Shown here: piece after piece, positions 54,176 to 64,000 of the stretch
Numbering within the stretch: the first letter of the stretch is position 1
Layout of the letters: each line of letters opens with the position of its first letter
NCBI RefSeq assembly: GCF_004801305.1
Contig: NZ_SSOD01000004.1
Location: 186,001-250,000, forward strand
Direction of reading: 5' to 3'
Length of the DNA: 64,000 bases
From: Pseudothauera rhizosphaerae
GTDB lineage: Bacteria; Pseudomonadota; Gammaproteobacteria; Burkholderiales; Rhodocyclaceae
Program-made: the position numbers and the translations under genes
The notes under the pieces: model-generated
Seen by the model: only the letters and a program-made list of their open reading frames with translations
Told to the model about the DNA's origin: nothing
The model's database searches: none

Positions 54176-54751
54176 ATGAACACGAAACTTCGCAAATCCC
54201 TGATGGGCGGTGCCATTGCAGCACTGCTGACGGCTTCGCCGGCGTGGGCCGCAGAGGAGTCCCCGGGCACCTACGGCGAGCCCATCCCGCGTTCCGGCAC
54301 GGTGCCGCCGGGCCAGCCAGTGGAATCTGTGCCGGCCGAAACCCTGCCGCAGGAAAGCGCGCCGGCGCGGGACATGCCCGGCACGGCGAGCCCCGGTTCC
54401 GCGGCGAGCAGCAATCCGCTGTACGCGCGTACGCCGGAAGACCTGCGCGGTCTCGAGGTGGTGGACGTGGCCGGCAAGAAGGTCGGCAAGCTGAAGACCC
54501 TGGTGCTCGGCCCGGACGGGCAGAGCGCCCACGCGGTGATCTCGTCCGGCGGCTTCCTCGGCCTGGGCGCGCACGAGAGCATCGTGTCGCTCGACCAGTT
54601 GCAACTGCTCGAAGGCGGCCGCCTGCAGGCCAGCGCCTCGGCCGAAGATCTCGCGGCCAGCGGCGACTACGCGCCGGAGCGGTACGTGGAACTGAGGCCC
54701 GACCGGCCGATCAGCGAGTTCTCGGCCTTCGAGCCGATACTTGAGGAATGA
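54176..54751 (+). CDS. Secreted PRC-barrel domain protein
   Basis: A 191-residue protein with a signal peptide (LLTASPAWA|AEE), a Pro/Glu/Ser-rich linker of about 60 residues, and a C-terminal PRC-barrel (EDLRGLEVVDVAGKKVGKLKTLVLGPDG ... FLGLGAHESIVSLDQL). PRC-barrels in exported proteins are of unclear function; many respond to desiccation or envelope stress. AGGAGG lies 5 nt before the ATG. It converges with the retropepsin gene across a strong hairpin. Confidence 0.88.
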   Translation: MNTKLRKSLMGGAIAALLTASPAWAAEESPGTYGEPIPRSGTVPPGQPVESVPAETLPQESAPARDMPGTASPGSAASSNPLYARTPEDLRGLEVVDVAGKKVGKLKTLVLGPDGQSAHAVISSGGFLGLGAHESIVSLDQLQLLEGGRLQASASAEDLAASGDYAPERYVELRPDRPISEFSAFEPILEE

Positions 54752-54759
54752 GGTCCGGC

Positions 54760-54782
54760 AGCCCGGCGCACTGCGCCGGGCT
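54760..54782. terminator. Hairpin between convergent PRC-barrel and retropepsin genes
   Basis: AGCCCGGCGC/GCGCCGGGCT is a perfect 10-bp stem with a 3-nt loop, 8 nt past the PRC-barrel stop. The run after it (TGTT) is only weakly T-rich, so it is a probable rather than certain terminator. Confidence 0.6.
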
Positions 54783-54785
54783 TGT

Positions 54786-55295
54786 TCAGTCCGTCTGCAG
54801 CGCGGCCACTTCCGCCGCCTGCGGGGGCGTGGCGCCGTCGCAGTGGCTGAGCACCAGGCGCGGCGGCTCGAAGGAGAAGATGAAGGGCGCGGCGCGCTGC
54901 AGCACGTTGAGGCCGAGGATGGGACGGGTGTTGCCCGGGAACACCGCGGCTTCGACGTCGTGCAGCCAGCAGGCGTCGCCGATGCTCACCGATTCGAGCA
55001 AGTAGACCGGCACGTTCAGTTCGTTGCCGTTGGCCAGCCTGCCGCGCAGCGTGCGCAAGAAGCGCACCTGGCCGCCGGCGCGCAGGGTTTCGAGGATGTC
55101 CTCGTTGATGGTCATGTAGCCCGAGCCGGTATCGACCATCAGTTCCACCGCGCCGGCGCCGGCGATCTGCCCGGGCACGTAATAAGTCGTTCCGCCCTTG
55201 ACGCGCATGTCGATCGGCGTGTTGAACTCGCCGGCCAAGGCGGCGGTGCACAGACCGGCCAGCAGCGGCGTCAGGAGGCGGATGAAGCGGCGCAT
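54786..55295 (-). CDS. Retropepsin-like aspartic protease (gag-asp family), secreted
   Basis: A 169-residue protein with a signal peptide (PLLAGLCTAALA|GEF) and a single aspartic-protease fold. The catalytic triad is in VELMVDTGSGYMTI, with a second hydrophobic-Gly element ILGLNVLQR near the C-terminus, so the enzyme would be a homodimer. The family is the bacterial retropepsin-like (TIGR02281/PF13975) group. A periplasmic role is inferred. Confidence 0.85.
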   Translation of the reverse strand: MRRFIRLLTPLLAGLCTAALAGEFNTPIDMRVKGGTTYYVPGQIAGAGAVELMVDTGSGYMTINEDILETLRAGGQVRFLRTLRGRLANGNELNVPVYLLESVSIGDACWLHDVEAAVFPGNTRPILGLNVLQRAAPFIFSFEPPRLVLSHCDGATPPQAAEVAALQTD

Positions 55296-55701
55296 GGTGG
55301 CACTCCGGCTAACGGCGCTGGCCGGCGGACGATCGGGGCCGGTGGTTGGCCGGGGCCGGGAGGTGTCGCACGACGGGGGCGGACGTCAGAAGCAAAATCT
55401 ATGGCGAGCCTGGCAAGGGCGGTGTCTTGCGCTGCCCGCAGGCAAGTATCCGGGGCGCTGCGGCCGCCGGTCAAGGGCCGCACGGTGCCCGCCGCGGGCC
55501 GCCCGCCGCGGCGCAGGACTGGCATGCGGCGGAAAGGCGCGGCAGTGCTTCATGGCGGGAATTGCAATTGATTACCGCAGGGACGATCGCCGGCGCCCTA
55601 GACTGATGCACGGTATCCATCGACCGATGGACGGCGCCCGGCGTGGCGCGCCGCCGCCCCGCCGGGAGCACTTCCTCCGACCTCCATGCCAGGCTGCCGC
55701 C
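55296..55701. other. Region upstream of the histidine kinase
   Basis: About 406 nt between divergent genes. Short open frames here have no family features and look like GC shadows. The kinase could start at an ATG at 55605, adding 32 Pro/Arg-rich residues. No promoter, dyad or sigma-54 site of good quality was recognised; a TGGC..TTGCA sequence near 55553 has the wrong spacing. Confidence 0.5.
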
Positions 55702-57108
55702 GTGTCCCGCCTGTCGTTCAGTCATACCCTGCTGGCGAGTTTCCTGCTGATCGCCGCGATTCTCGGCTCGGCGGCGCTCAGCGGGCTGTTTGCGTTCGAG
55801 GCCTTCGCCGCGCGCAGCCACGAGGGCGCGCGCGGCGGCCTGTACGCCACCGCGGCGGTGCAGCAACTGGCCGAACGCACGGTGGACATGGAGCGCAGCG
55901 CACGGCAGTTCCTGGTGCTCGGGAATCCCGTGCTGCTCACGCGCTTCGCCGAGGCGCACCGGGAGTCGCTGGGCGCGCTCGAACGCATCGAGGCGTTCGG
56001 CCTGCCCCATGCGGCCGCCCTGGTGGCGGGCTGGCGCGAGGCGGCCGCCGAGTCCGCCGCGGCGCTCGCCCGGCCGGCCCGGCAGGAGGGCGAGGTGACG
56101 CTGCCGCTCGCCCGGCTCACGCCGCTCAACGAGCAACTGGCGACCGCGCTGCGGGTGCAACTGGGGCGCAACAGCCAGCGCCTGCTGGTGGACCTGGAAG
56201 GGCACCGCACCACCCTGGCGTGGCACGTGCTGGCCGCCTTCGTGGCCGCAGGGCTGTTCGCCGCGCTGACCGGCTGGTGGATGCTGCGCCCGCTGAAGGC
56301 GGTGGAGAACGCCATCGAGCGCTTGGGCGCGAGCCGCTTCGACCAGCCGGTGGCGATCGCCGGGCCCGCCGATCTGCGCCGTCTCGGCCGCCGTCTGGAC
56401 TGGCTGCGCGAGCGCCTGGCCGACCTGGAAGCCAACCGTGCGCACCTGCTGCACCACGTCTCCCACGAACTCAAGACGCCGCTCGCCGCGCTGCGCGAGG
56501 GCATCGCGCTGCTCGACGACCACGTGGTGGGCGCGCTGAGCGGCGAACAGCACGAGGTGGTGGCGATCCTGGAGAACAACGCCAGGGTGCTGCAGGAGCG
56601 CATCGAGAGCCTGCTCGGCTACAACGCCGCGGTGTTCGACGCGCGCAGCCTGAAGCGGCGGACCGTCGCCCTCGATGCCTTGCTCCACGCCGTGCTGGAC
56701 GGGCAGCGCCTGCAACTGCAGGCGCGCGGCCTGCGCGCCACGGTGAGCGGCACGGTGCCGAAGATCGAGGCCGACCCGGACAAGCTGCAGATCGTGTTCG
56801 CCAACCTGGTCGGCAACGCGGTGTCCTTCAGTCCGGACGGCGGCGAGATCCGCCTCGTGCTGTCGCGCGTGCCGGGCTGGGTGCGGGTGGACTGCATCGA
56901 CCAGGGGCCCGGCGTGCCCGCCGAGGACGCCGGGCGGATCTTCGAACCCTTCTTCCAGAGCCGCCGCCCGCCGCCGGCCCCGCGCCACGGCAGCGGACTG
57001 GGACTGTCTATCGTGCGCGAATTCGTGCTCGCCCACGGCGGCCGGGTGCAACTGATGCCGGATGCGCGCGGTGCGCATTTCCGGGTGGAGCTGCCCCATG
57101 ACTTCTGA
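55702..57108 (+). CDS. GlrK/QseE-type sensor histidine kinase
   Basis: A protein of about 468 residues. Two helices flank a periplasmic sensor helix pair (LLASFLLIAAILGSAALSGLFAFEA, then the stretch TLAWHVLAAFVAAGLFAALTGWWML). Next come a HAMP segment, the phosphoacceptor HHVSHELKTPLAALREG, an N box near NLVGNAVSFSPDGG, and the G boxes DQGPGVPAEDAGRIFEPFF and GSGLGLSIV. The GTG at 55702 places the first helix at the normal site. It overlaps the next gene by 11 nt; with the lipoprotein and sigma-54 regulator it forms a glrK-qseG-glrR type locus. Confidence 0.9.
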   Translation: MSRLSFSHTLLASFLLIAAILGSAALSGLFAFEAFAARSHEGARGGLYATAAVQQLAERTVDMERSARQFLVLGNPVLLTRFAEAHRESLGALERIEAFGLPHAAALVAGWREAAAESAAALARPARQEGEVTLPLARLTPLNEQLATALRVQLGRNSQRLLVDLEGHRTTLAWHVLAAFVAAGLFAALTGWWMLRPLKAVENAIERLGASRFDQPVAIAGPADLRRLGRRLDWLRERLADLEANRAHLLHHVSHELKTPLAALREGIALLDDHVVGALSGEQHEVVAILENNARVLQERIESLLGYNAAVFDARSLKRRTVALDALLHAVLDGQRLQLQARGLRATVSGTVPKIEADPDKLQIVFANLVGNAVSFSPDGGEIRLVLSRVPGWVRVDCIDQGPGVPAEDAGRIFEPFFQSRRPPPAPRHGSGLGLSIVREFVLAHGGRVQLMPDARGAHFRVELPHDF

Positions 57109-57723
57109 ACTGCCCGGCCGGCGCGCCGCGGCGCGGCCGGTGGCCGTACTGGCGGCCTTCGCACTGGCCGGCTGCAGCCTGTCCGGCCAGCCGGCCGGGC
57201 GCGACGAGGCGCCGGCCGTCCCGTCGGCGGCCGGTAGCACGCCCGCCTGCCCGGCCGCGGGGGCGCGCGATCCGGCGCCGGTCGATGCGCTGCTCGCCTA
57301 TCAGGCTGCGCTGCGCCGCCACGCGGACCTCGATGGGCTGCGCGCCCGGGCGCTGGCCGCGCCGGGCACCCATGCGTTCGCCCGCCTGTGCCAGGCGATG
57401 GTGCTCGGCCGGCCGGGCGCGGAGGCCGACTTGGTGCGCGCCCGCGCACTGCTCGATGCGGTGCTCGCCGCCGGGGACGAAGACGCGCTGGCAGTGCGTC
57501 CGCTGGCGCTTCTGCTCGCCGAGAACGTCGGCGAGCGCCAGCGCCTGGGCCGCCTGATCGAGCGCCTGGACGCCCGCCTGGTGGCGGGCGAGCAGGCACG
57601 CGCCGCCCTGCAGGAGAAGCTCGATGCGCTCACCGAGATCGAACGCAGCCTGCCCGCCCGTCCGTCGCCGGATTCGAGCCTGCCGCCGCCCGTGGAGCTG
57701 GCGCCGCCGCGGAGGGACGCCCC

Positions 57724-57727
<4 letters not shown>
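57098..57727 (+). CDS. QseG-like lipoprotein
   Basis: A 209-residue lipoprotein with lipobox LAGC (Cys26) and a helical, Ala/Arg-rich mature part with a coiled region (RLIERLDARLVAGEQARAALQEKLDALTEIERSL). Position between the kinase and the GlrR-type regulator is that of QseG, which contacts the kinase in the outer membrane/periplasm. Sequence similarity is weak, so the name rests mainly on order and lipobox. Confidence 0.72.
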
Positions 57728-59124
<1,397 letters not shown>

Positions 59125-59194
59125 GCGCGGACCGCTCCATGCGGCCACCCCGCGCACTACCGCTGCGCGGCCATGACTGGATAGAATTACAGGC

Positions 59195-61297
59195 ATGAAC
59201 GCACCCGCCTCCCCCTCCGTTGCCGTCGCCTCCACCGCTGCCGACTGGCTGGAACCGCTCAATGCCGCGCAGCGCGAAGCCGTGACCCACGGCGCCGGGG
59301 GTGCCGGCGTTCCCGGCCCGCTGCTGGTCATCGCCGGCGCCGGCACCGGCAAGACCAACACGCTGGCTCACCGGGTCGCGCACCTGATCCTGCACGGCGC
59401 CGACCCCGCGCGCATCCTGCTGCTCACTTTCTCCCGCCGCGCGGCGGACGAGATGGGGCGGCGGGTGCGGCGCATCCTCGGCCACGCGGCGGCCGAACAT
59501 CCCTGGCTGGCGCAGGCAAACCTGGAATGGTCCGGCACCTTCCACGCCATCGGCGCGCGCCTGCTGCGGGATTACGCGGCGCGCATCGGCCTGGACCCGG
59601 CCTTCACCATCCACGACCGGGAGGATTCCGCCGACCTGATGAACCTCGCCCGCCACGAGGCCGGGCTGTCCACCCGCGAGCGGCGCTTTCCGCTGAAGGG
59701 CACCTGCCTGGCGATCTATTCCGCCACGGTGAATACCGGTGCGCCGCTGGCCGGGGTGCTGCAATCCACCTTCCCCTGGTGCGCCGAATGGGAAACCGAA
59801 CTGAAGGCCCTGTTCCGCGCCTACGTGGCGGCCAAGCAGGCCCAGCAGGTGCTGGACTACGACGACCTGCTGCTCTACTGGGCCCACATGATGGACGAGC
59901 CCGCCCTGGCGCGGGAGGTGGGCGACCAGTTCCGCCACGTGCTGGTGGACGAGTACCAGGACACCAACCCGCTGCAGGCGCGCATCCTGCTGGCGATGAA
60001 GCCGGACGGGCGCGGCCTCGCCGTGGTGGGCGACGACGCCCAGGCCATCTACGCCTTCCGCGGCGCCACGGTGCGCAACATCCTGGATTTCCCCGCGCAC
60101 TTCGACCCGCCGGCGCGCCGCGTCACCCTGGAATGCAACTACCGCTCCACCCAGCCCATCCTGGCCGCGGCCAACGCGGTGATCGCCCAGGCCGCCGAGC
60201 GCTACGACAAGGAGTTGTGGAGCGCGCGCGAATCCGCCGTGCGCCCGCAACTGGTGAGCGTGCGCGACGAGGCCGACCAGGCCGCCTTCGTCGTCGAGCG
60301 CGTGCTGGCGCGGCGGGAGGAGGGTATCGAGCTCCGCCAGCAGGCGGTGCTGTTCCGCGCCGCCAGCCACAGCGCGCGGCTGGAGATGGAACTCACCCGG
60401 CGCAACATCCCCTTCGTGAAGTTCGGCGGGCTCAAGTTCCTGGAAGCCGCCCACGTCAAGGACGTGCTGGCGCTGCTGCGTTGGACCGAGAATCTGCGCG
60501 ACCGGGTGGCGGGCTTCCGCGTGCTGCAATTGCTGCCCGGCATCGGCCCGAAGAGCGCGGCGCGGGTGCTGGACAACCTGGCTGCGGCGCCCGCCGGCTG
60601 CGAACTGCTGGCCGAGCAGCCGGTGCCGGAGGCCGCGCGCGCCGGCTGGGCGGAATTCGCCGCGCTGGTGGAGGAACTGCGCCGCGCCGACGCCGCCTGG
60701 CCGGCCGGCTTCGAGCGCGCCTGCCGCTGGTACGAGGCGCACATGCCGGGCCTGTACGACGACGCGACGGTGCGCCAGGGGGACATCCAGCAGCTCGCCC
60801 GCATCGCCGCCACCTACCCGGGGCGGCAGCGCTTCCTCACCGAACTCACGCTGGACCCGCCCGGCGCCACCAGCGGCGAGGCCGGCATGCCGCTGCTGGA
60901 CGAGGACTACCTGATCCTGTCCACCATGCACTCGGCCAAGGGCCAGGAATGGCGCTCGGTGACGGTGCTGAATGCGGTGGACGGCTGCATCCCGTCGGAC
61001 ATCTCCACCCGCAGCACGCTGGAGATCGACGAGGAGCGCCGCCTGCTCTACGTGGCCATGACCCGCGCCCGGGACCACCTGGAACTGGTGGCGCCGCAGC
61101 GCTTCTACGTCAGCGGCCAGCAGGGCCTGGGCGACCGCCACGTGTATGCGGGGCGCACCCGCTTCATCTCCAACCGCATGCTGGGGCATTTCGAGCAGAT
61201 GTCCTGGCCCGAACCGCCGGCGGAACTGCGCGGCACCCCGGATTCGCGCCAGGCGGCGCTGGATCTGGCGGCGAAGATGCGCGGGATGTGGGATTGA
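59195..61297 (+). CDS. UvrD/Rep-family ATP-dependent DNA helicase
   Basis: A 700-residue superfamily-1A helicase. Motif I is AGAGTGKTNTLAHRV, motif II VDEYQDTNPLQ, motif III VVGDDAQAIYAFRGA, motif IV CNYRSTQPIL, motif V STMHSAKGQEW and motif VI MTRARDHLELV. These fit the non-UvrD/Rep 'YjcD-like' or PcrA-type subgroup. Role: 3'-5' translocation in repair or replication restart. A possible -10 TAGAAT lies 10-15 nt before the ATG. Confidence 0.92.
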   Translation: MNAPASPSVAVASTAADWLEPLNAAQREAVTHGAGGAGVPGPLLVIAGAGTGKTNTLAHRVAHLILHGADPARILLLTFSRRAADEMGRRVRRILGHAAAEHPWLAQANLEWSGTFHAIGARLLRDYAARIGLDPAFTIHDREDSADLMNLARHEAGLSTRERRFPLKGTCLAIYSATVNTGAPLAGVLQSTFPWCAEWETELKALFRAYVAAKQAQQVLDYDDLLLYWAHMMDEPALAREVGDQFRHVLVDEYQDTNPLQARILLAMKPDGRGLAVVGDDAQAIYAFRGATVRNILDFPAHFDPPARRVTLECNYRSTQPILAAANAVIAQAAERYDKELWSARESAVRPQLVSVRDEADQAAFVVERVLARREEGIELRQQAVLFRAASHSARLEMELTRRNIPFVKFGGLKFLEAAHVKDVLALLRWTENLRDRVAGFRVLQLLPGIGPKSAARVLDNLAAAPAGCELLAEQPVPEAARAGWAEFAALVEELRRADAAWPAGFERACRWYEAHMPGLYDDATVRQGDIQQLARIAATYPGRQRFLTELTLDPPGATSGEAGMPLLDEDYLILSTMHSAKGQEWRSVTVLNAVDGCIPSDISTRSTLEIDEERRLLYVAMTRARDHLELVAPQRFYVSGQQGLGDRHVYAGRTRFISNRMLGHFEQMSWPEPPAELRGTPDSRQAALDLAAKMRGMWD

Positions 61298-61322
61298 GGG
61301 GGCTTGCCCGCGATGAACTTTT

Positions 61323-62075
61323 TCAGGCCTCCTCCGGCCGCGGGAATTCGTCGGCGAATTCCTCATAGGGCCGCCATTCGCCGCGCACGCGGCCTTCCAG
61401 CGGACGGAAGCGCGACTTGTACGACATCTTCGGGCTTTCGCCTATCCAGTAGCCCAGGTAGACGTAGGGCAGGTGCAGGCGGCGACAGGCCTCGATCTGC
61501 CACAGGATGCCGTAGGTGCCGTAGCTGGCGTGGGGCGCGTCGGGATCGTAGAAGGTGTAGACGCTGGACAGCCCGTCGGTGAGGCGGTCGATCACGCTCA
61601 CCATGCGCAGCACGCCGCGCTCGCGGAACTCCACCAGGCGGGTGTCCACGTGGCTTTGCAGCAGGAAGTGGGCGTACTGCTCCCGGTTGTCCTGGTCCAT
61701 GCCGCCGCCGGCGTGGCGCGAGGCCTGGTAGCGCTGGTAGAGCATGTAATGCTCTTCCTCGAAGGCGAGCGGGCGTTCGGTCGCCACCAGGTCGGCGTGG
61801 CGCTGCGCTGCGCGGCGCTGGCTGCGGTCGGGCAGGAAGCGGTTGACCGCCACCCGCACCGGCACGCAGGCGCGGCAGTTGTCGCAGTAGGGGCGGTAGG
61901 TGAAGGTGCCGCTGCGGCGAAAGCCGTTGCGCACCAGTTCGCTGTAGATGTGCGGGTCGATCAGGTGGCCCGGGGTGGCGACCTGGGAGCGGGCCATGCG
62001 CTCCGGCAGGTAGGAACAGGCGTAGGGGGCCGTGGCGTAGAACTGGATCAGCGCATAGGGATAGTCTTTCTGCAT
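61323..62075 (-). CDS. bpt: Bpt leucyl-transferase (N-degron pathway)
   Basis: A 250-residue aminoacyl-tRNA-protein transferase of the Bpt/Ate1-fold family, which attaches Leu to N-terminal Asp/Glu of proteins and so tags them for ClpAP. Family marks are [56 protein letters not shown]-like MLYQRYQ and [22 protein letters not shown]. It is directly downstream of aat (33-nt gap), an expected pairing. Confidence 0.95.
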   Translation of the reverse strand: MQKDYPYALIQFYATAPYACSYLPERMARSQVATPGHLIDPHIYSELVRNGFRRSGTFTYRPYCDNCRACVPVRVAVNRFLPDRSQRRAAQRHADLVATERPLAFEEEHYMLYQRYQASRHAGGGMDQDNREQYAHFLLQSHVDTRLVEFRERGVLRMVSVIDRLTDGLSSVYTFYDPDAPHASYGTYGILWQIEACRRLHLPYVYLGYWIGESPKMSYKSRFRPLEGRVRGEWRPYEEFADEFPRPEEA

Positions 62076-62108
62076 GGTCCTGCCCTCTCTCTGTCGGGCT
62101 CGCCGGCG

Positions 62109-62816
62109 TCAGCGCCAGTCGATGTTTTGTGCAGCGTCTGCCGGCCAGCGCCCGGGCGGGGGCCCCTCGCGGGTCCAGGCGTCCAGCCCGGCGCAGAAGG
62201 CGGCGCGGGAAATCTCGTGCGCGCCCATGGACAGCAGGTGCTGCGTCGTCATTTGGCAATCTATCACGGCATATTCGCGTGCCTCAAGGAAGCGCGTCAG
62301 GTGGGCCAGCGCAACCTTGGAGGCGTCGGTCTCCCGGGAGAACATGGATTCGCCGAAGAAGGCGCGCCCCAAGGCCATCCCGTACAGTCCGCCGGCCAGC
62401 CTGCCATCCGACCAGCATTCGACACTGTGGGCGAAGCCCAGTTCATGCATGCGGCCGTAGGCCGCCTGCATTTCGGCGGTGATCCAGGTGCCGCCGCCCG
62501 GTTCCCGCGGCGCGGCGCAGGCGGCCATGACGTCGGTGAAAGCGGTGTCCAGGCGAATTTCGAAACGGCCCCGGCGCAGGGTCTTGCGCAGCGAGCGGGT
62601 GATGCGGATCTCGCGCGGGTAGAGCACCAGGCGCGGATCCGGACTCCACCACAGGATGGGTTCGCCGGGGCTGTACCAGGGGAAGATGCCGCGCCGGTAG
62701 GCGGCCAGCAGCCAGTCGGGCGACAGTTCACCGCCGGCCGCGAGCAGGCCCGCCGGTTCCGTCAGGGCGCGCTCGACCGGCGGAAAGGCCGGCCGGTCGA
62801 ACAACCAGGGAATCAT
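62109..62816 (-). CDS. aat: Leucyl/phenylalanyl-tRNA-protein transferase
   Basis: A 235-residue Aat enzyme that adds Leu or Phe to N-terminal Lys/Arg for ClpS/ClpAP degradation. Motifs are GLLAAGGELSPDWLLAAYRRGIFPWYSPGEPILWWSPDPR, TWITAEMQAAYGRMHELGFAHSVE and GGLYGMALGRAFFGESMFS. It overlaps the ABC ATPase gene by ATGA and precedes bpt on the same strand. Confidence 0.97.
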   Translation of the reverse strand: MIPWLFDRPAFPPVERALTEPAGLLAAGGELSPDWLLAAYRRGIFPWYSPGEPILWWSPDPRLVLYPREIRITRSLRKTLRRGRFEIRLDTAFTDVMAACAAPREPGGGTWITAEMQAAYGRMHELGFAHSVECWSDGRLAGGLYGMALGRAFFGESMFSRETDASKVALAHLTRFLEAREYAVIDCQMTTQHLLSMGAHEISRAAFCAGLDAWTREGPPPGRWPADAAQNIDWR

Positions 62817-63919
62817 GGAGCGATGTGTACCAGGTCCTGTGCGTGCTGCTCCGCCGTTGCGGGCGTGTCCCCGTGGAAGGCCACCACGTGGTCCACGTCC
62901 AGGCGGATGCCGATGGTCTCGCCGATGGCGTGGTCGTGGTGGCTGGGCACCAGGGACAGCACCCGGGTGCCGCTGGGCAGTTCCAGCGTATACAGAATGT
63001 CCGCGCCGCGAAAGGCCTTCTTGACCACGCGGGCCTTCGTGGGGCTCGCGTCGTCATGGACGACGTCGTCCGGGCGCAGCAGCACGTCCACGGCGCAGTT
63101 GCGGCTGCAGCCGCCGGGACACTCCACCGCCAGCGTGCTGTCCAGCGTGCCCAGTTCCACCTCCACCTGGCGCTCGTTGACCACGGTGCCGGGCAGCAGC
63201 ACGCCCTGGCCGATGAAGTCCGCGACGAAACGGTTGGCCGGGCGGTGGTAGAGGTTGTAGGGCGTGTCCCATTGCTGGATGCGGCCTTCGTGCATGATGC
63301 CGATCTCGTCGGCCACGGCGAAGGCCTCGTGCTGGTCGTGGGTGACCAGGATGGCGGTGGTGCCGCTGGCCTTGATGATGTCGCGCACCTCGTGGGAGAG
63401 GCGTTCGCGCAGTTCCACGTCCAGGTTCGAGAACGGTTCGTCCAGCAGCAGCAGGGCCGGGCGCGGCGCCAGCGCGCGGGCGAGCGCCACGCGCTGCTGC
63501 TGGCCACCGGAAAGTTCGTGGGGGTACTTGGCACCCTGGTCGGCGAGGCCCACGGTGGTGAGCAGTTCATCGACGCGGGCGCGCTTTTCCTCCGGCGTTG
63601 CGCCGCGCAGGCCGAAGGCGACGTTCTCGGCCACGGTCAGGTGGGGGAACAGGGCGTAGTCCTGGAACACCATGCCGATGCGGCGCTGCTCGGGCGCCAC
63701 GTGGATGTCCCGGCTGCTCACCAGTTGGCCGTCCAGGCGCACTTCGCCCGCGGCGACGTGCTCGAAGCCGGCGATACAGCGCAGCACCGTGGTCTTGCCG
63801 CAGCCGGAGGGGCCGAGCAGACAGCCGATGCGGCCCTTCTCCAGGCGCAGGGAAAGCTTGCGCACGACGCGATGGGTGCCGAAGGCGAGGTCGATGTCGG
63901 TGAGTTGCAGATGGGACAT
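62813..63919 (-). CDS. FbpC-like ABC transporter ATP-binding protein
   Basis: A 368-residue ABC ATPase with Walker A GPSGCGKTT (about 36-44), signature LSGGQQQR, Walker B LLLLDEPFSNLD, and a C-terminal TOBE/substrate-control domain. The best resemblance is the FbpC/AfuC ferric-iron group, but polyamine or thiamine transporters share the fold. A GGC-SRNC Cys pair in the TOBE domain is unusual. Partner permease and binding-protein genes are outside the window, upstream on the minus strand if present. It overlaps aat. Confidence 0.8.
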   Translation of the reverse strand: MSHLQLTDIDLAFGTHRVVRKLSLRLEKGRIGCLLGPSGCGKTTVLRCIAGFEHVAAGEVRLDGQLVSSRDIHVAPEQRRIGMVFQDYALFPHLTVAENVAFGLRGATPEEKRARVDELLTTVGLADQGAKYPHELSGGQQQRVALARALAPRPALLLLDEPFSNLDVELRERLSHEVRDIIKASGTTAILVTHDQHEAFAVADEIGIMHEGRIQQWDTPYNLYHRPANRFVADFIGQGVLLPGTVVNERQVEVELGTLDSTLAVECPGGCSRNCAVDVLLRPDDVVHDDASPTKARVVKKAFRGADILYTLELPSGTRVLSLVPSHHDHAIGETIGIRLDVDHVVAFHGDTPATAEQHAQDLVHIAP

Positions 63920-64000
63920 TGCGGATTCTGACGGGAGCGGCGGGGGGGCGAAAACATTATTGCACCGCGGAATCCCAAATGCGATCAATTATAATTTTCG

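Noticed and set aside
55552-55568. TGGC...TTGCA near the histidine kinase, considered as a sigma-54 promoter.
   Set aside because: The GG-to-GC spacing is 8 nt, not 10, so it does not fit.
63920-64000. Promoter for the FbpC-like gene in the AT-rich window end.
   Set aside because: No -35/-10 pair with acceptable spacing was found and the region is cut off by the window edge.

Overview
The window is about 64 kb of high-GC, gene-dense DNA from a Gram-negative bacterium. Proteobacterial hallmarks include rnfABCDGE-nth, the bpt and aat N-degron transferases, LemA/M48 and a FecIR/TonB signalling set. Together with an azurin, a lone nifV homocitrate synthase, a phenylacetate-CoA ligase-like enzyme and an arsenic locus, they suggest a betaproteobacterium of the Rhodocyclales type (Azoarcus/Thauera/Aromatoleum-like). 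This placement is inferred from gene content, not from a search. No tRNA, rRNA, CRISPR array or intact insertion sequence was seen.

Region 1 (1-16.5 kb): the end of htpG, then a minus-strand iron-uptake and export locus. It comprises FecI sigma factor, FecR, an STN-bearing TonB receptor, PepSY/DUF3649/DUF3325-type membrane proteins, a DUF4198-like protein, MacA-MacB-NodT tripartite efflux and a Fur-family regulator. Three plus-strand toxin-antitoxin cassettes (mazEF-like; an RHH antitoxin with a nonsense-damaged ParE; Phd/PIN) sit exactly at three junctions of this locus. Region 2 (16.5-21 kb): NAD salvage (pncB, pncA), two phosphoribosyltransferases and nifV. nifV has a consensus sigma-54 promoter. 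Region 3 (21-31.7 kb): azurin, YbaK-like deacylase, patatin, WrbA, CLC antiporter, MarR, an oxygen-binding diiron protein behind a perfect FNR box, a MoxR/degenerate EAL-HDOD/VWA operon, and a GDT1-family Mn exporter behind a yybP-ykoY manganese riboswitch.

Region 4 (31.8-46 kb): a frameshifted dihaem cytochrome c, M48 protease and LemA, an acyl-CoA ligase, and an ars operon whose arsR carries an in-frame stop (arsR, arsI, acr3). A second ArsR-type regulator and a plus-strand run follow: outer-membrane protein, two-domain rhodanese, TVP38 protein, UPF0104 flippase-like protein, small rhodanese, ArsS and two arsenosugar-type glycosyltransferases. This run is the best candidate for an incompletely described system. 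It appears to couple sulfane-sulfur handling and membrane transport to an arsenosugar-like pathway, with a terminator/attenuator after the first rhodanese.

Region 5 (46-64 kb): DUF1841, nth and the Rnf electron-transport complex, pyrD, a secreted PRC-barrel protein, a retropepsin-like protease, a GlrK/QseG/GlrR-type two-component set with a sigma-54 activator, a UvrD-like helicase, the bpt and aat leucyl-transferases and an FbpC-like ABC ATPase.
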